From Devosia sp. (GTDB taxonomy: Bacteria; Pseudomonadota; Alphaproteobacteria; Rhizobiales; Devosiaceae), in NCBI GenBank assembly GCA_016793415.1, contig JAEUMC010000568.1, positions 1 to 5,077 on the forward strand: a DNA stretch of 5,077 bases. The letters run 5' to 3'. The first letter of the stretch is position 1. Each line of letters opens with the position of its first letter. This document shows, one piece after another, positions 1-5,077 of the stretch. Under the pieces are notes generated by a model. That model saw only the letters and a list, made by a program, of their open reading frames with translations. It had not been told where the DNA came from and ran no database searches. The translations under genes were made by a program, and so were the position numbers.

Positions 1-18
1 TTCCCGCCTTCGCGGGAA
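1..18. repeat. Palindromic intergenic repeat, cut by window edge
   Basis: Bases 1-7 (TTCCCGC) and 12-18 (GCGGGAA) form a perfect 7-bp stem around the loop CTTC, followed by ATGACG. This matches the general look of the short GC-rich palindromes scattered between genes in many proteobacteria. The hairpin at 4282-4298 has a related CGC-TTTC-GCG core. The element probably continues left of the window, so its true length and any mate are unknown. It could also act as a transcription-stopping hairpin for an unseen upstream gene, though no T-run follows. Confidence 0.55.
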
Positions 19-203
19 TGACGCCGGTGGTTTAGGCGTCGATCTCGCCGCGCCTGGCGGCGTCGCACTGCCGCTATCCTGAACGCCGGATGAATCGCAC
101 GTGACGTTTTTGCAACAGCAACATTGAATCCAGATTTTGCCCTCTGGCGGTCAACGTTTTGCTGAGGATCGTCGCCACAATCTGACCCTAAAAGAAGCAG
201 AGG
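19..203. other. Non-coding stretch upstream of the ilvD leader
   Basis: I see no supported gene here. A - strand reading frame ends with a TAA at 34-32, but an in-frame TAG at 76-74 leaves only 13 codons, so at most it is a remnant. Small inverted repeats occur at 46-51/57-62 and 130-134/143-147 and are of the size expected by chance at this GC content. The promoter for ilvD should lie in this stretch or in the first part of the leader. No pair of -35 and -10 hexamers is convincing: TTGCAA at 110-115 with GATTTT at 133-138, 17 bases apart, is the best I can offer and is weak. Confidence 0.4.
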
Positions 204-349
204 ACAAATCTCGGACGGGCTGCGACGAATGTGGAAGCCATTTGCTTCCGCACCGAACCATTCGCGTGCTCCCCGCCCTTGTGCCTTGTCAGGCCGAACC
301 CCATAAACGGCGCCTTCTGAGGGGCGCCGGAGAACACCGGCCGGACAAG
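204..349 (+). promoter_or_regulatory. Candidate structured 5' leader of ilvD
   Basis: Two folding domains can be drawn by hand. Domain 1 is an irregular long hairpin: ACAA 204-207 with TTGT 279-282, GGGC 217-220 with GCCC 275-278, CGAATG 226-231 with CATTCG 259-264, and GGAAGC 233-238 with GCTTCC 244-249, closed by the loop CATTT. Domain 2 pairs 285-296 with 338-349 (11 of 12 positions, one A-G mismatch) and encloses a 7-bp GC hairpin, 308-314 with 323-329. It ends one base before the ilvD Shine-Dalgarno (351-354). A 25-codon ATG frame (229-306) stops inside domain 2 but lacks Ile and Val codons. No T-run follows the GC hairpin, so an intrinsic terminator is not supported on this strand. It may be a cis-regulatory leader or a small RNA; I do not recognise a known family. 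Confidence 0.4.
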
Positions 350-350
350 C

Positions 351-354
351 AGGA
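351..354 (+). promoter_or_regulatory. Ribosome binding site of ilvD
   Basis: AGGA sits 7 bases before the ATG at 362. It decides the start of ilvD: the same frame is open back to an ATG at 137, but that upstream part has no family resemblance and overlaps the folded leader. Confidence 0.7.
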
Positions 355-361
355 CGAAGAA

Positions 362-2086
362 ATGGCATCGAACTACGTCGACAAATCGCGTCTTCCCAGC
401 AGGCATGTGACAGAGGGTCCGGAGCGCGCTCCGCATCGCTCGTATCTCTACGCCATGGGCTTGACCAGCGAACAGATTCACCAGCCGCTCGTCGGCGTGG
501 CGACGGCCTGGAACGAGGCCGCGCCCTGCAATATTTCGCTTGGCCGCCAGGCGCAGGCCGTCAAGAAGGGCGTCGCCGCCAACCACGGCACGCCGCGCGA
601 ATTCACCACCATCACCGTCACCGACGGCATCGCCATGGGCCATGCCGGCATGAAGTCGTCGCTCGCCTCGCGCGACGTCATCGCCGACTCGGTCGAATTG
701 ACGATGCGTGGCCACTCCTATGACGCGCTGGTCGCCATGGCCGGCTGCGACAAGTCGCTTCCCGGCATGATGATGGCGATGATCCGGCTCAACGTGCCGT
801 CGATCTTCATCTATGGCGGCTCGATCCTGCCGGGCCGCTTCCGCGGCCGCGACGTGGTGGTGCAGGACCTGTTCGAGGCCGTCGGCCTCCACTCGGTCGG
901 CAAGATGGACGACGAGACCCTCGACGAGCTCGAGCGCGTCGCCTGTCCGTCGGCTGGTTCCTGCGGCGGTCAGTACACGGCCAACACCATGGCCATGGTG
1001 GCGGAAGCTATCGGGCTTGCATTGCCGTACAGTTGCGGCGCTCCGGCTCCGTACGAAATTCGTGACGCGCTCTGCGCCGCCGCCGGCGAGCAGGTGATGG
1101 AACTGCTCAAGGTGCAGCTGCGTCCGCGCGACATCGTCACCCGCAAAGCGTTCGAGAACGCCGCCATGACCGTCGCCGCGACGGGTGGTTCGACCAATGC
1201 CGCGCTGCACCTGCCGGCAATGGCGCACGAGGCGGGCATCGACTTCGACCTGTTCGACGTCGGCGAGATCTTCAAGAAGACCCCCTATATCGGCGACCTG
1301 AAGCCGGGCGGCAAATACGTCGCCAAGGACCTGTTCGAAGCCGGCGGCATCCCGCTGGTGATGAAGGCGCTGCTCGAAGGCGGCTATCTGCACGGCGACT
1401 GCATGACGGTGACCGGCAAGACGGTGGCCGAGAACCTCGAGAAGGTGAAGTTCAACACCGAGCAGGACGTGATCCGTTCGACCTCGAACCCGATCTCGCC
1501 CACCGGCGGCGTGGTGTCGCTGCGCGGCAACCTCGCGCCCGACGGCGCCATCGTGAAGGTCGCGGGTTTGAAGAACCTGCGTTTCGTCGGCCCGGCGCGC
1601 GTCTTCGATACCGAAGAGAAGTGCTTCGAGGCGGTCGAGAAGCGGACCTACAAGGAAGGCGACGTGCTCGTCATCCGCTACGAAGGCCCCAAGGGCGGCC
1701 CCGGCATGCGCGAGATGCTGTCGACCACGGCGGCGCTCTACGGCCAGGGCATGGGCGACAAGGTTGCCCTCATCACCGACGGCCGCTTCTCCGGCGCCAC
1801 CCGCGGCTTCTGCATCGGCCATGTCGGCCCGGAAGCGGCGATCGGCGGTCCCATCGCCCACATTCAGGACGGTGACATCATCACCCTCGACGCCACGACC
1901 GGCGAAATCTCGGTCAACGTGTCGGAGGAAGAGTTTGCCCGGCGCAAGACGAGCTGGGCACCGCGTGAGACCGAGTATGGCTCGGGCGCGATCTGGAAGT
2001 ATGCCCAACTGGTGGGGCCGGCGCGTTACGGCGCGCTGACCAACCCCGGCGCCAAGGGCGAAAAGGAGCAGTATGCGGACATTTAG
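362..2086 (+). CDS. ilvD: Dihydroxy-acid dehydratase
   Basis: This 574-residue enzyme dehydrates 2,3-dihydroxy-isovalerate and 2,3-dihydroxy-3-methylvalerate to the 2-keto acids, the shared next-to-last step of valine and isoleucine synthesis (and so of leucine and pantothenate) in the cytoplasm. Family signatures are complete: WNEAAPCN with Cys56, TVTDGI with Asp88, AGCDKSLPG with Cys129, Asp130 and Lys131 (the lysine that is carbamylated and binds Mg in relatives), [16 protein letters not shown] with Cys201, [13 protein letters not shown] with Glu441, and [21 protein letters not shown] with the presumed catalytic Ser477. Cys56, Cys129 and Cys201 are the expected Fe-S ligands. The length and motif set fit the shorter IlvD branch rather than the roughly 615-residue E. 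coli type. The start at 362 is chosen over the longer frame from 137 because it has AGGA at the right distance and begins where homology begins. It overlaps the next gene by 14 bases. A sugar-acid dehydratase of the same IlvD/Edd superfamily is the alternative, but less likely. Confidence 0.95.
   Translation: MASNYVDKSRLPSRHVTEGPERAPHRSYLYAMGLTSEQIHQPLVGVATAWNEAAPCNISLGRQAQAVKKGVAANHGTPREFTTITVTDGIAMGHAGMKSSLASRDVIADSVELTMRGHSYDALVAMAGCDKSLPGMMMAMIRLNVPSIFIYGGSILPGRFRGRDVVVQDLFEAVGLHSVGKMDDETLDELERVACPSAGSCGGQYTANTMAMVAEAIGLALPYSCGAPAPYEIRDALCAAAGEQVMELLKVQLRPRDIVTRKAFENAAMTVAATGGSTNAALHLPAMAHEAGIDFDLFDVGEIFKKTPYIGDLKPGGKYVAKDLFEAGGIPLVMKALLEGGYLHGDCMTVTGKTVAENLEKVKFNTEQDVIRSTSNPISPTGGVVSLRGNLAPDGAIVKVAGLKNLRFVGPARVFDTEEKCFEAVEKRTYKEGDVLVIRYEGPKGGPGMREMLSTTAALYGQGMGDKVALITDGRFSGATRGFCIGHVGPEAAIGGPIAHIQDGDIITLDATTGEISVNVSEEEFARRKTSWAPRETEYGSGAIWKYAQLVGPARYGALTNPGAKGEKEQYADI
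2063..2068 (+). promoter_or_regulatory. Ribosome binding site of the SEL1-repeat gene, inside ilvD
   Basis: AAGGAG lies within the last codons of ilvD, 4 bases before the ATG at 2073. The spacing is rather short but the match is strong. It supports starting the downstream gene inside ilvD and suggests translational coupling. Confidence 0.75.
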
Positions 2087-2918
2087 GGCAGGAGCCCTTG
2101 TTTCCGTTGCGTTTTGGGCTGCGCTCGCGATTGCGGGCGTAGCCACCCCGGCCGCCGCTCAGGTGAGCGGCGTGCTGCCGTCGTTGCCGGCCGCGCCCGA
2201 AACGGCAGCCGATGCGGCGCTCGCCATGGCCAACCAGCTCGACGGGGCAGGGGGCGGCATTTCCAGCGCCGACCTGATCGCCGCGCTCGAGGATGCGGCG
2301 CTGGCCGGCCAGCCGATGGCTTTGTTCCAGCTCGGTTTGATGTACGAGAGCGGCGAAGGCGTCGACAAGGACCCGGTCAAGGCCTTCGGCTATTTCAGCC
2401 AGATCGCCGATGAGCATGCCGATACCGCTCCCAAGGGCGTCGAGGCCGACATCGTGGCGCAGTCGTTCCTCAAGATCGGCGAGTACTATCGCCAGGGTCT
2501 GCCGGAAGCCGGCATCCAGAAGAACGAAGCCTACTCCAACAAGCTGATCATGCACGCGGCGTCCTATTTCGGCGACGCCGACGCGCAGTACAAGGTCGGC
2601 GAACTCTATCTCGACGACGCCGAACTCGGCGACAATCCGCTGCAGAGCGCGCGCTGGCTGAATCTCGCGGCGCGCAAGGGCCATGCCGGGGCGCAGGCGA
2701 AGCTGGGCAGCATGCTGTTCAACGGCGACGGGATCGACGCCGATCCGGTGGAGGGCCTGATGTGGCTGACCGTCGCGTCCCGCCGCGCCGCGGGCACCGC
2801 CGATGACGGCTGGATCCACGACCTGCTCACCAACGCGATGTCGATCGCGACGCCGGACCAGCGCAAGAAAGCGGTCGAACTCGCCGACTCGCTGGGCACC
2901 CGTTTCGGCGGTCTCTAA
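2073..2918 (+). CDS. exoR: Secreted SEL1-repeat protein, ExoR-like periplasmic regulator
   Basis: This 281-residue protein begins with a clear signal peptide: MRTFR, a hydrophobic stretch to about residue 24, then TPAAA with likely cleavage after Ala29. The mature part carries SEL1-type helical repeats at about 79-114 ([19 protein letters not shown]), a degenerate one at 124-166, then 167-202 ([14 protein letters not shown]) and 203-238 ([17 protein letters not shown]), ending in a helical tail. Signal peptide, length, repeat spacing and phrases such as [11 protein letters not shown] and GLMWLTVA resemble rhizobial ExoR (about 268 residues). That protein binds the sensor ExoS/ChvG in the periplasm and keeps the ChvI response regulator off, controlling exopolysaccharide, motility and acid or envelope stress responses. 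The resemblance is from memory, not an alignment. The gene starts inside ilvD and is probably in the same transcript. If not ExoR, it is a generic SEL1/TPR periplasmic adaptor; that broader class is certain. Confidence 0.85.
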   Translation: MRTFRAGALVSVAFWAALAIAGVATPAAAQVSGVLPSLPAAPETAADAALAMANQLDGAGGGISSADLIAALEDAALAGQPMALFQLGLMYESGEGVDKDPVKAFGYFSQIADEHADTAPKGVEADIVAQSFLKIGEYYRQGLPEAGIQKNEAYSNKLIMHAASYFGDADAQYKVGELYLDDAELGDNPLQSARWLNLAARKGHAGAQAKLGSMLFNGDGIDADPVEGLMWLTVASRRAAGTADDGWIHDLLTNAMSIATPDQRKKAVELADSLGTRFGGL

Positions 2919-2992
2919 CTAACAGCAGCGTTCAGCGGCAGTTCAGCCGCGGGATGGCAACCATCGGGGCAGTTAGCCCGTTGGTGTCCATC

Positions 2993-3223
2993 ATGCGTTT
3001 GCCGATCATTCTCGCCCTCATCGTTGTCATCACGCTGCCCAAGGATGTCCGAGGCTTCGTCGATGATGTCTCCGCCCAGGCCGGCGTGGCGACGGCGTCG
3101 ATCAGCCATTTCCTCGATCGCAACAAGGATGACGGCACCGTCAAGGTGGCCGAGGCAAGCGTCACCAACGTGCTGAAAACCAAGCACGACACCGCCAAGA
3201 ACTTGGTTGGGAATATCCGCTGA
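2993..3223 (+). CDS. Small putative exported or membrane-anchored protein, unknown function
   Basis: I do not recognise this 76-residue protein. It opens with MRLPIILALIVVIT, which looks like a signal peptide or a single N-terminal membrane anchor. A soluble, mildly amphipathic remainder follows, with many Val, Ala, Asp and Lys and no cysteine. Third codon positions are strongly G/C through the middle and end, as in the real genes nearby, which favours this frame over the longer - strand frames opposite. The ATG at 2954 in the same frame would add 13 residues. I prefer 2993 because it puts the basic residue directly before the hydrophobic core, but neither start has a good Shine-Dalgarno. It follows the ExoR-like gene by 74 bases (35 with the earlier start) on the same strand, so it may be co-transcribed with it. 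Confidence 0.6.
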   Translation: MRLPIILALIVVITLPKDVRGFVDDVSAQAGVATASISHFLDRNKDDGTVKVAEASVTNVLKTKHDTAKNLVGNIR

Positions 3224-3253
3224 GGGCTCGCTGCTGAAGCTGGTGGTCGCGGA

Positions 3254-3357
3254 CCCCCACCCCTGTCCCCTCCCCGCAAGGGGGAGGGAGACCCTCACAC
3301 CGGCATCTCAGTCTGCGTCTCCCTCCCCCTTGCGGGGAGGGATCAAGGGTGGGGGGC
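3254..3357. repeat. Paired inverted repeat between converging genes
   Basis: Two 25-base arms, 3268-3292 and 3317-3341, are exact reverse complements. Imperfect C-rich (from 3254) and G-rich (to 3357) flanks extend the symmetry. Each arm is itself a palindrome around GCAA or TTGC (CCCTCCCC-GCAA-GGGGGAGGG), so the element can fold as two small hairpins or one long one. This is the usual form of REP/BIME-like intergenic repeats in Hyphomicrobiales. It lies between the small + strand gene and the - strand xthA, where it could end transcription from both sides, though neither strand has a T-run. The whole 3224-3392 gap holds nothing else I can support. Confidence 0.8.
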
Positions 3358-3392
3358 AGCCCGCGCCGGCGCTAGCTGTTGCTCGCCAATTC

Positions 3393-4172
3393 TCAGAACG
3401 CGAACTCGCCCACCACCGGCACATGGTCGCTCGGCTTGTCCTTGCCGCGCTCGGCCGAATGCACCACCACGTCTTCCAGCCGATCGGCGGCCTGCGGCGA
3501 GAGCAGCAGGTGGTCGATGCGAATGCCGTCCTTGCGCTCCCATCCGAAAGTCCGGAAGTCCCAGAACGTCAGGGACGGCTCATCGGTGATGGCGCGGACC
3601 GCATCGGTGAGCCCGAGATTGAGCAAGGCCCGCCACCTCTCGGCGCTCTCGGGGCGGAATGCTGCGTCGCCCACCCATTTCTCGGGCACCGTTGCGTCGA
3701 TGTTGGCGGGGATGATGTTGAAGTCGCCAAGCAGGATGAACGGCTCTTCGAGCGCCAGGCGAGATTCGACGAAGGTGTGCAGCCGGTCCATCCAGCTCAG
3801 CTTGTAGGTGAACTTGTCAGTGCCGACGGGGTTGCCGTTCGGCAGGTAGATGCAGCACACCCGCACCACACCGCCTTCGACCGAGAACACCCCCTCGATC
3901 AGCCGCGACTGCTCGTCGCCGTCGTCGCCGGGCAGACCGCGCGTCACTTCGTCGAAGCGATGCTTGGAAAGGATGGCGACGCCGTTCCAGCTCTTTTGGC
4001 CAAACGTCTCGACATTGTAGCCCAGCGCCTCGATCTCCATGCGAGGGAAGGCCTCGTCGACCGATTTGATCTCCTGCAGGCAGACGATGTCGGGCGATTC
4101 TTCTTCAAGCCATTTGAGAAGAGCGCCCTGCCGAGCCTTGACGCCGTTGATGTTCCAGGTCGCGATGCGCAT
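3393..4172 (-). CDS. xthA: Exodeoxyribonuclease III
   Basis: This 259-residue enzyme of the endonuclease/exonuclease/phosphatase fold cuts DNA 5' of abasic sites and removes 3' blocking groups in base excision repair, and degrades duplex DNA from 3' ends. The catalytic set is complete and close to E. coli XthA numbering: Asn7 (ATWNINGVKAR), Glu34 (CLQEIK), Tyr109 (IYLPNG), Asp150 and Asn152 (LLGDFNIIP), Asp220 (RIDHLLLS), Asp249-His250 (SDHVPVVGEF). Trp207-equivalent aromatic residues lie in LTFWDFRTFGWERKDG. The length is near the 268 of E. coli. The start at 4172 fits the N-terminal MRIATWN motif. A GGGAG lies 7 bases upstream but is buried in a hairpin (4177-4201). The upstream same-strand gene is 157 bases away across a repeat, so xthA probably has its own promoter or read-through expression. 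Confidence 0.95.
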   Translation of the reverse strand: MRIATWNINGVKARQGALLKWLEEESPDIVCLQEIKSVDEAFPRMEIEALGYNVETFGQKSWNGVAILSKHRFDEVTRGLPGDDGDEQSRLIEGVFSVEGGVVRVCCIYLPNGNPVGTDKFTYKLSWMDRLHTFVESRLALEEPFILLGDFNIIPANIDATVPEKWVGDAAFRPESAERWRALLNLGLTDAVRAITDEPSLTFWDFRTFGWERKDGIRIDHLLLSPQAADRLEDVVVHSAERGKDKPSDHVPVVGEFAF

Positions 4173-4176
4173 GAGG

Positions 4177-4201
4177 AGGCTCCCGTTCGAGACGGGAGCC
4201 T
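4177..4201 (-). promoter_or_regulatory. Hairpin covering the xthA ribosome binding site
   Basis: Read in the xthA sense, AGGCTCCCG (4201-4193) and CGGGAGCCT (4185-4177) form a perfect 9-bp stem with a 7-base loop. The stem ends 4 bases before the ATG. The only Shine-Dalgarno-like bases, GGGAG (4184-4180), lie in its 3' arm. No T-run follows, and it abuts the start codon, so a terminator is unlikely. It may damp translation of xthA, or it may simply be one more palindrome next to the neighbouring repeat. Confidence 0.5.
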
Positions 4202-4202
4202 A

Positions 4203-4314
4203 GAGCAATTCGTCGTTTCGTTGAAACGCCGAATTGCTCCGGTCCTTTTGGTCGCGCTTCCGAACCGGAAAAGCTTGCAATCCCACGCTTTCGCGGGGAC
4301 AGGCTTTTTCCTGG
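4203..4314. repeat. Composite palindromic intergenic repeat
   Basis: GAGCAATTCGTCGTTTC (4203-4219) pairs with 4223-4239 over 16 of 17 positions around a 3-base loop. A second part pairs CCGGAAAAGC (4265-4274) with GCTTTTTCCTGG (4303-4314). That pairing encloses a small hairpin, CCC-A-CGC (4282-4288) with GCG-GGG (4293-4298), loop TTTC. The GAGCAATTC...GAATTGCTC palindrome with an adjoining CCGGAAAAG block is of the kind repeated between genes in Hyphomicrobiales. It fills most of the gap between the two - strand genes and may stabilise or end the transcript of the hydrolase gene. Confidence 0.75.
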
Positions 4315-4329
4315 AAGCGCTCCGCTAGC

Positions 4330-5077
4330 TCAGAGCGCTGCGTAAACCGCGTCGCGGATGTCCTCGCGGAACGGACCGTTGCAGCCTTCAGGGGCGACGT
4401 TGGTGCAGACCAGAATCGTCAGCCGGTTGGTGCGGTCGATGATCCAGTTGTGGCCCCAGGCGCCGCCCCAGTCGAGCGTGCCGACCGGGCAGGGGCTCTC
4501 TGCCGCCTTGGGATCGTCGATCACGGCGCCGAGCAAAGTGAAGCGCTTGCCGGCATCGGTATCGCGCCGCGGCAGGCTGCCGATCTGGTTGCGGAAGGCT
4601 TCGTCGACAGTGGCGGGCTTCAGATGCGTACCACCATTATAGACCTCGAGCATCTTCATCACATCGTCGGCGGTGCCGCAGGAGCCGCCGCCACCCGACT
4701 GCGGGGCGTCGGCACGGAAGATCCGCCCTACCTCCCAGCCGGTGCCTTGCGAGTCGGCTTCGGTGATTCTGGCCGGAGGGACGACCGGGGCTTGCGGCGG
4801 ATTGCCGTTGGCGTAGTTGGCGGCGACGCGGGTGGCGTCGGTCGGGGTGAAGCGCCAGTCGACCATACCGAGCGGGCCAGCAGCGTATTTCACCACCGCG
4901 GCCTCGAGGGTGGAGCGGTTGATCGCGGCGATCACGCCGCCCAACACGTCGATGCTGGTGCCATAGCCCCAGGCGGTGCCCGGCGCGAAGGCCAGTGGCG
5001 CCCTGGCCAGTCGGCGCAGGTTCTCTTCGAGCGAGATGTAGGGGCCGGACATGCCCGGAGCGACATCCGCCGGAGTG
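4330..5077 (-). CDS. Serine beta-lactamase-like hydrolase, C-terminal part
   Basis: The frame is open to the window edge. The ATG at 5052 is internal, because eight more codons (TPADVAPG) read on to the edge with no start or RBS, so about 248 C-terminal residues are seen. The family is the class C beta-lactamase/EstB/DD-peptidase fold (serine hydrolases acting on beta-lactams, peptides or esters). Numbering from Met at 5052, FAPGTAWGYGTSIDVLGG (23-39) holds the second active-site motif. Tyr30 is followed by Gly and Thr rather than the Tyr-x-Asn of true AmpC enzymes. GGGGSCGTADDVMKML (120-135) is the usual family segment. DWGGAWGHNWIIDR (194-207) sits where Lys-Thr-Gly stands in beta-lactamases. 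The nucleophile Ser-x-x-Lys motif and any signal peptide lie beyond the edge. Four cysteines (125, 188, 216, 224) could form disulfides if it is exported. An esterase or peptidase role is at least as likely as antibiotic resistance. Confidence 0.85.
   Translation of the reverse strand, partial: TPADVAPGMSGPYISLEENLRRLARAPLAFAPGTAWGYGTSIDVLGGVIAAINRSTLEAAVVKYAAGPLGMVDWRFTPTDATRVAANYANGNPPQAPVVPPARITEADSQGTGWEVGRIFRADAPQSGGGGSCGTADDVMKMLEVYNGGTHLKPATVDEAFRNQIGSLPRRDTDAGKRFTLLGAVIDDPKAAESPCPVGTLDWGGAWGHNWIIDRTNRLTILVCTNVAPEGCNGPFREDIRDAVYAAL

Noticed and set aside
32..76. C-terminal end of a - strand gene (TAA at 34-32)
   Set aside because: An in-frame TAG at 76-74 leaves 13 codons; too short to support a gene.
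308..329. GC hairpin as an intrinsic terminator before ilvD
   Set aside because: The stem is strong, but no T-run follows on the + strand. On the - strand only TTTAT follows and no gene is there to end.
185..330. 6S RNA, SRP RNA or RNase P RNA before ilvD
   Set aside because: None of the conserved core strings I know for these RNAs is present, such as the SRP GGAAGGAAGCAGCC loop; the length of the main hairpin is also wrong for 6S RNA.
137..361. N-terminal extension of IlvD by 75 codons from an ATG at 137
   Set aside because: The extension has no resemblance to IlvD proteins, no good RBS, and covers the folded leader; the ATG at 362 has AGGA at 7 bases and starts where the family starts.
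188..2146. 652-codon open frame on the - strand opposite ilvD
   Set aside because: It is the antisense shadow of ilvD, kept open by high GC; the translation is His-, Arg- and Ala-rich low-complexity with no domain.
1914..2819. 301-codon - strand frame opposite the ilvD end and the SEL1 gene
   Set aside because: Antisense shadow of two well-supported + strand genes, with no recognisable motif.
2915..3298. - strand frames of 127 and 115 codons opposite the small exported protein
   Set aside because: They begin in or near the repeat element and their composition is not protein-like; the + strand frame has better codon bias and a hydrophobic N-terminus.
3207..4328. 373-codon + strand frame opposite xthA
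   Set aside because: It runs through the intergenic repeats and antisense to a complete exonuclease III with all catalytic residues.
4325..4340. tRNA-like GCTAGCTCAGAGCG string
   Set aside because: It resembles a tRNA D arm, but no anticodon arm, T arm or acceptor stem follows, and it overlaps the stop and last codons of the hydrolase gene.

Overview
The window is GC-rich chromosomal DNA (roughly 60-65% GC, strong G/C at third codon positions). It most likely comes from an alphaproteobacterium of the Hyphomicrobiales (Rhizobiales). The reasons are an ExoR-like SEL1-repeat periplasmic protein, which is typical of that order, the style of the intergenic palindromic repeats, and the codon use. 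A genus cannot be fixed from the sequence; a Devosia- or Mesorhizobium-like organism would fit.

Layout: 1-361 holds no convincing gene. It starts with a cut palindromic repeat and ends with an apparently structured leader just before ilvD. On the + strand, ilvD (dihydroxy-acid dehydratase, 362-2086) overlaps by 14 bases the start of a secreted SEL1-repeat protein resembling ExoR (2073-2918). A small putative exported or membrane-anchored protein of unknown function (2993-3223) follows. A paired inverted repeat (3254-3357) fills the gap where the + strand genes meet the - strand genes. On the - strand lie xthA (exonuclease III, 3393-4172) and, upstream of it, the C-terminal part of a serine beta-lactamase-like hydrolase that runs off the right edge (4330-5077). 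The 157-base gap between those two is nearly all palindromic repeat plus a hairpin that covers the probable xthA ribosome binding site.

How the genes relate: ilvD makes the 2-keto acid precursors of branched-chain amino acids in the cytoplasm. The ExoR-like protein, by analogy with rhizobial ExoR, would restrain a ChvG/ChvI (ExoS/ChvI) envelope-stress two-component system from the periplasm. The overlap implies co-transcription and probable translational coupling, but the biochemical link is not obvious. XthA is a housekeeping base-excision-repair enzyme, and the hydrolase cannot be assigned a substrate.

I see no defence system, mobile gene, CRISPR, tRNA or rRNA. The genes are ordinary. The most interesting signals are non-coding: a two-domain, possibly switch-like RNA leader before ilvD, the RBS-occluding hairpin before xthA, and three palindromic repeat elements.
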